Below are positions 15,445-18,428 of a stretch of DNA of 18,428 nt, piece after piece. The translations under genes were made by a program, and so were the position numbers. The DNA is from JBDKTH01 sp964558295 (GTDB lineage Bacteria > Planctomycetota > Planctomycetia > Pirellulales > Thermoguttaceae), in contig CAZLDQ010000117.1 in the NCBI GenBank assembly GCA_964558295.1, forward strand, positions 1-18,428. The letters are read 5' to 3'. Each line of letters opens with the position of its first letter. The stretch's first letter is position 1. Below the pieces are notes generated by a model that saw nothing but the letters and a program-made list of their open reading frames with translations, was not told where the DNA came from and ran no database searches.

Positions 15445-17487
15445 TTACGCAACGCGACGAAGCCTCTCCTTCTGCAACATTTCGTCGATACAGGCCCCAA
15501 TTGTTTGCCGGTTGGGTCGGCACGACAGTTCCAGTTCGGGGGCAAAAGGCATCGGCATGTCGGGCGCCGCCAACAGTCGCGGCGCCGACTTGAACCGCAT
15601 TCCGGATCGCGCCGCCAACGCAATAATCCGGTCGCCAAGCCCTTGGGTCTCCCCCGACTCTTGTACGACCAACAGCCGGCCGGTTTTCGCCACGGAGTTG
15701 AGAATCGGCGTCATGTCCAGCGGCTGCACGACGAAGGGATTCCACACCTCGACGCTGTGCCCCGACTGGTCGGCCGCAGCCAATGCTTCGTGGACCATAG
15801 CGCCGAAGCTGACCACCGTCAAGTCGTTGCCCTCCCGATAGCGACGAGCCGACCAGACCGTCGCCAGGTCGCCACGGAACTCGATATCGCCACTGTTACT
15901 CCAGTAAAGCTGTTTGTGTTCCAGCACCAGACAGGGGTTCGGATCGCAGAATCCGGCCACGAGGGCCTCGAACGTCTCTTGGGCCGTGGCCGGATAGAGG
16001 AGTTTCAGCCCGGGGAACCGCGACCAGAGTCCTTCGAACTCCCCGGAATGGAAGGCTCCCATGGTCAGCCCGCCGCCGCAAGGAAGCCGCAACAAGAGCG
16101 GAGCCGGACAGCCGGAGCGGAAGAACCAGGTGGCCGCGTTGAGCCCGATTTGTGTCGCTGCTTCTGTGGAGAAGTCGGCAAACTGGAATTCGACGATCGG
16201 CGCTGCGCCGGTCTGGGAGGCGCCCAGGGCGAACCCGACGATCGCCGATTCGCACAGCGGCATGTCGAGCACTCGCTCGGCCCCGAATCGCTCGAACAGG
16301 CCCTTGCACGTCTTGAAGGCCGAACCGTAACGTCCTACGTCGAGCCCTATCAGGAAAGCCTGCGGATAATTCTCCAGGAGATAGGCCAGGGCCCGATTGA
16401 CTGCTTCGCCATTTTTTACCCGCCGCGCGGAATACGGCTTGACGCGTCCAGCGGGCGCGCGGGCGGTGGCGTGCCACTGCACCGGGGGCACGGGGCGTTT
16501 GGCCTCCAGGGCCGCAAGAATCGCTGTTTGGACCTCCTCCTCGACCTGCTTTTCGATCGCCTCGATCTCGGCCTCCTGCAGGTCCGCGACTTGGGCTAGG
16601 GCTCGGCGCGCGGCCGGCAGCGGATCCCGGGCGTGGTTTGCCGCGGCTTCCTCGGCGCTGACGTAGGCGGCCTTGTCGTACGCGGCATGCCCGTGCAGCC
16701 GAACACTCATGCACTCCAAAAGCATCGGCGCCGGTTGGGCCTGCATCGCTTCCATGGCCTCGCAAACGGCCCGGTAGACCCCCCACACATCGGTCCCGTC
16801 AATCGTCCTGCCCTGAATCCCATACCCCTTGGCCCGATCCGACAACTGTTGGCAGCAGTATTGGGCACTTGTCGGGGTGGAAAACGAATAGCGGTTGTTT
16901 TCTACGAGAAACAGCACCGGACAGCGATGCACGGCCGCCAGGTTCAGGGCCTCATGGAACTCGCCCGTGCTGCTGCCGCCGTCGCCAATCACGGCCAGCC
17001 CGAAGACGTCTTCCCCCTCGCGCCGGGCCGACCAAGTGGCGCCGACCACCACGCTGAGCATCTTTCCCAAGTGGCTGATCATCGGAAACCGCCGCTGCCG
17101 TGCGTCGCCGTGGTGGACATTTCCCTCACGACCGTGGGTCGGACTGTCCGCGTTGGCCAGATACTGGCAGGCCATCGCGTAGGGGGTCGTGCCCAACACC
17201 AAGTGGCCGCCGAAATCGCGGTGCAGCAGCGAGACGGGGTCTTTGCCCGGTCGAAACGGCGCCGTCATCCCGATCGCCGTCGCTTCGTTGCCAATACTAA
17301 TCGTTACAGTCCCTTTGACGTAGCCCTTCTGATAAAGCTCCAACAGCCGCTCTTCAAGCCGCCGCGAGAGACACATCATCCGATAGGCCCACGGAAGGAA
17401 GACCTCCGACGACAGTTTCTCAGGGAAACGCGCGGGAGGCTCAATCGCCGCCAGTTCCGGTCGATGGATCTGTAGTCTGGGATTCAA
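15445..17487 (-). CDS. Fused alpha-beta E1 component of a 2-oxo-acid dehydrogenase (TPP-dependent)
   Basis: About 680 aa holding both E1 subunits in one chain. The alpha half (about 20-330) has HRDFGGHLVLG, the TPP/Mg motif starting GDGGSSTGEFHEALN (about 168) and ending VENN (about 198), FSTP, and RLHGHAAYD. A charged helical linker leads to the beta half (about 360-680): NRALAYLL, LIGLDVGRYGSAFKTCKG, PLCESAIVGFALGA with the cofactor-binding Glu, EFQFADF, and AFHSGEFEGLW with the conserved His. E1 decarboxylates a 2-oxo acid (pyruvate or branched-chain) and acylates a lipoyl lysine. No E2 core or E3 gene lies nearby; instead a lipoyl-KAS III protein follows. No ATG precedes the conserved part; TTG at 17487 is my choice, with a weak ribosome site, and the frame is open to 17616, so the start is uncertain. 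Confidence 0.88.
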   Translation of the reverse strand: MNPRLQIHRPELAAIEPPARFPEKLSSEVFLPWAYRMMCLSRRLEERLLELYQKGYVKGTVTISIGNEATAIGMTAPFRPGKDPVSLLHRDFGGHLVLGTTPYAMACQYLANADSPTHGREGNVHHGDARQRRFPMISHLGKMLSVVVGATWSARREGEDVFGLAVIGDGGSSTGEFHEALNLAAVHRCPVLFLVENNRYSFSTPTSAQYCCQQLSDRAKGYGIQGRTIDGTDVWGVYRAVCEAMEAMQAQPAPMLLECMSVRLHGHAAYDKAAYVSAEEAAANHARDPLPAARRALAQVADLQEAEIEAIEKQVEEEVQTAILAALEAKRPVPPVQWHATARAPAGRVKPYSARRVKNGEAVNRALAYLLENYPQAFLIGLDVGRYGSAFKTCKGLFERFGAERVLDMPLCESAIVGFALGASQTGAAPIVEFQFADFSTEAATQIGLNAATWFFRSGCPAPLLLRLPCGGGLTMGAFHSGEFEGLWSRFPGLKLLYPATAQETFEALVAGFCDPNPCLVLEHKQLYWSNSGDIEFRGDLATVWSARRYREGNDLTVVSFGAMVHEALAAADQSGHSVEVWNPFVVQPLDMTPILNSVAKTGRLLVVQESGETQGLGDRIIALAARSGMRFKSAPRLLAAPDMPMPFAPELELSCRPNRQTIGACIDEMLQKERLRRVA

Positions 17488-18116
17488 CCGTCTGTGTCTC
17501 GCAAAAGGAATAACAGGCGGCCACGGGCCAGTTGCAAGAGTGTCCAACCTCCATTCGTCATGGAGTGACACTCGAAAAACCGGTCGGCAGCACTGCCGGT
17601 GTGACCACAGGGGCAAGCAACCGTTTCCGCTCTGCCATCGGAACTGACGCTTGCAGAAGACGAGTAAACGGCCGGATTGTAGCGGGCGGTTCCGTTAATG
17701 TCACGGCCAGATTGTGCCATTTACCTCCCTTCTTGGGTGCTGGTCGCCAATCCACACAGAGAATGGCTGAAAACTGACCGGAGAAGGTAAGTGTGGGGGG
17801 GGTATAGGTGGTCAATACGGGTTATTTGTCAGGAATCAGGAGAAACGGAAAATCGGGCGTTATTCACCTTTCTTTGCCGTTTCTTTTTCCATTGACGGAT
17901 GGTATCATTCCCATACAGATTGGGGTGGTGGAAAGAGACGCGAGCGTGGGATTCCTAAGTGGGTCTTCTCCGTCTGACTGCGGTTCGGGTATTGTCTGCC
18001 GATTGCGGTTGGTCTCCTCTTCCCCTCAACCTTATGCAGGACGTGTGTGCGTGTGACAGGTCGCGTGCCATCACGTCAATTCGTTTCGTTTGTCTTTGTT
18101 TTGAGGAGTGGCAGAC
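17488..18116. other. Divergent spacer between E1 gene and cold-shock gene
   Basis: No convincing gene is seen in these roughly 630 bases, though the E1 reading frame remains open to 17616. The region must contain the promoter of the E1/KAS III pair on the minus strand, which I could not locate. The right half forms the promoter and leader of the cold-shock gene. An eight-base complementary pair (AGAAACGG at 17841-17848 and CCGTTTCT at 17877-17884, followed by T-rich sequence) could be a weak hairpin. Confidence 0.5.
17892..17919 (+). promoter_or_regulatory. Candidate promoter of the cold-shock gene
   Basis: TTGACG (17892-17897) matches five of six bases of the sigma-70 -35 box. Sixteen bases later TACAGA (17914-17919) is a modest -10 box. 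A start just downstream would leave a leader of roughly 190 bases before the ATG at 18117, in keeping with the long, structured leaders known for cspA-type genes. This is a by-eye match only. Confidence 0.3.
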
Positions 18117-18314
18117 ATGCCGCAGGGTACGATCAAGAAGCTGGTGACGGACAAGGGATTTGGATTCATCAAGGGAGAACGCGAGGAGTTGTTCTTCCAC
18201 CATTCTGCACTGGAAGGCATCACGATTGAGGAACTCCAGGTTGGGCAGACGGTCCAATACGAGACCGGCCGTGGCCCCAAGGGCCCGCGGGCTGAGAAAG
18301 TGCGTCCAGTCTGA
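18117..18314 (+). CDS. Cold-shock domain protein (CspA family)
   Basis: Encodes 65 aa, the normal size for a single cold-shock domain. It binds single-stranded RNA or DNA through an OB fold and acts as an RNA chaperone in the cytoplasm. RNP1 is KGFGFIKGE (residues about 13-21) and RNP2 is LFFHHSAL (about 25-32). The usual aromatic WFN segment after the start is replaced by KKLVTDKG, a variant form. The ATG at 18117 is preferred because GAGGAG lies eight bases upstream; a GTG at 18108 in frame would add three residues. A long leader precedes it and a strong intrinsic terminator follows, so it is a single-gene unit. Confidence 0.95.
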   Translation: MPQGTIKKLVTDKGFGFIKGEREELFFHHSALEGITIEELQVGQTVQYETGRGPKGPRAEKVRPV

Positions 18315-18343
18315 CGCCAACGATTCACCGCCGTAAATGGCGT

Positions 18344-18377
18344 GGCCCTCCGAATTCCGATTCGGAGGGCCTTTTTT
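18344..18377 (+). terminator. Intrinsic terminator of the cold-shock gene
   Basis: A perfect 12-base stem (GGCCCTCCGAAT at 18344-18355 pairing with ATTCGGAGGGCC at 18360-18371) encloses a four-base TCCG loop and is followed directly by six T residues. It starts 30 bases after the stop codon. This is a textbook rho-independent terminator on the plus strand; the other side lacks a matching A-run, so it is unlikely to work in both directions. Confidence 0.95.
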
Positions 18378-18399
18378 GTGTATGCCGAGCATGTTTGAC

Positions 18400-18428
18400 G
18401 GTTTGGAGGTGCAAGTCCTCTCCCAACC
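18400..18428. repeat. Hairpin at the window edge
   Basis: GGTTTGGAGG (18400-18409), a seven-base loop TGCAAGT, and CCTCTCCCAACC (18417-18428) form an imperfect stem-loop that runs to the last base of the window. It resembles a tRNA T-arm, but the rest of a tRNA is absent. It could be the first part of a structured RNA or a repeat continuing beyond the edge. What it belongs to cannot be decided here. Confidence 0.35.

Noticed and set aside
17488..17616. Longer start of the E1 dehydrogenase (TTG at 17616)
   Set aside because: The extra 43 residues show no E1 similarity and no ribosome site precedes the TTG. The start remains uncertain, but the shorter form is preferred.
18345..18428. tRNA gene at the right edge, suggested by the T-arm-like GGTGCAAGTCC
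   Set aside because: No anticodon or D-arm can be folded, and the 5' part would overlap the cold-shock terminator.
1..18428. CRISPR arrays, insertion sequences, phage or toxin-antitoxin genes
   Set aside because: No regular repeat-spacer pattern, transposase, integrase or such protein family was recognised on either strand.

Overview
The window is best read as a chromosomal segment of a planctomycete. The main reason is the tandem pair of DUF1559 proteins (8397-9449 and 9715-10791), each with a type IV prepilin-like N-terminus and a C-terminal H-X9-DG motif, a family greatly expanded in that phylum. High G+C, long gene-poor spacers and repeat-rich intergenic DNA fit this. I cannot assign genus or species.

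Layout. 199-2100 (minus): S9-family serine peptidase. 2127-2570 (minus): probable remains of a small membrane protein. 2631-2975 (minus): short pentapeptide-repeat protein. 3066-7510 (minus): trehalose operon, in transcription order a csrA-like gene broken by an in-frame stop, a DUF5752 protein, a TreT-type GT4 glycosyltransferase, a GT20 trehalose-6-phosphate synthase (otsA) and a HAD trehalose-6-phosphatase (otsB). Two junctions are ATGA overlaps. 7511-8396: spacer without a recognisable intact gene. 8397-10791 (plus): the two DUF1559 genes, whose 3' end overlaps the convergent ribokinase by four bases. 10788-13947 (minus): a LacI regulator, a GRP-family sugar transporter and ribokinase, with a perfect 16-bp palindromic operator just upstream of the regulator. 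14083-17487 (minus): a fused alpha-beta E1 2-oxo-acid dehydrogenase followed by a protein joining a lipoyl domain to a complete KAS III (FabH-like) enzyme. 18117-18314 (plus): cold-shock protein with a long leader and a strong intrinsic terminator.

How the genes work together. The trehalose operon offers two routes to the same compatible solute: direct glucosyl transfer by TreT and the two-step OtsA/OtsB path. It once began with a carbon-storage-type RNA regulator. The LacI/transporter/kinase set looks like an autoregulated ribose (or similar sugar) uptake and phosphorylation unit. The most unusual locus is E1 plus lipoyl-KAS III. E1 enzymes decarboxylate a 2-oxo acid and load the acyl group on a lipoyl arm; here that arm is fused to a Claisen-condensing enzyme instead of an E2 acyltransferase, and no E2 or E3 gene is present. 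This suggests direct channelling from 2-oxo acid to a beta-ketoacyl product without free acyl-CoA. That is a hypothesis from domain architecture only.
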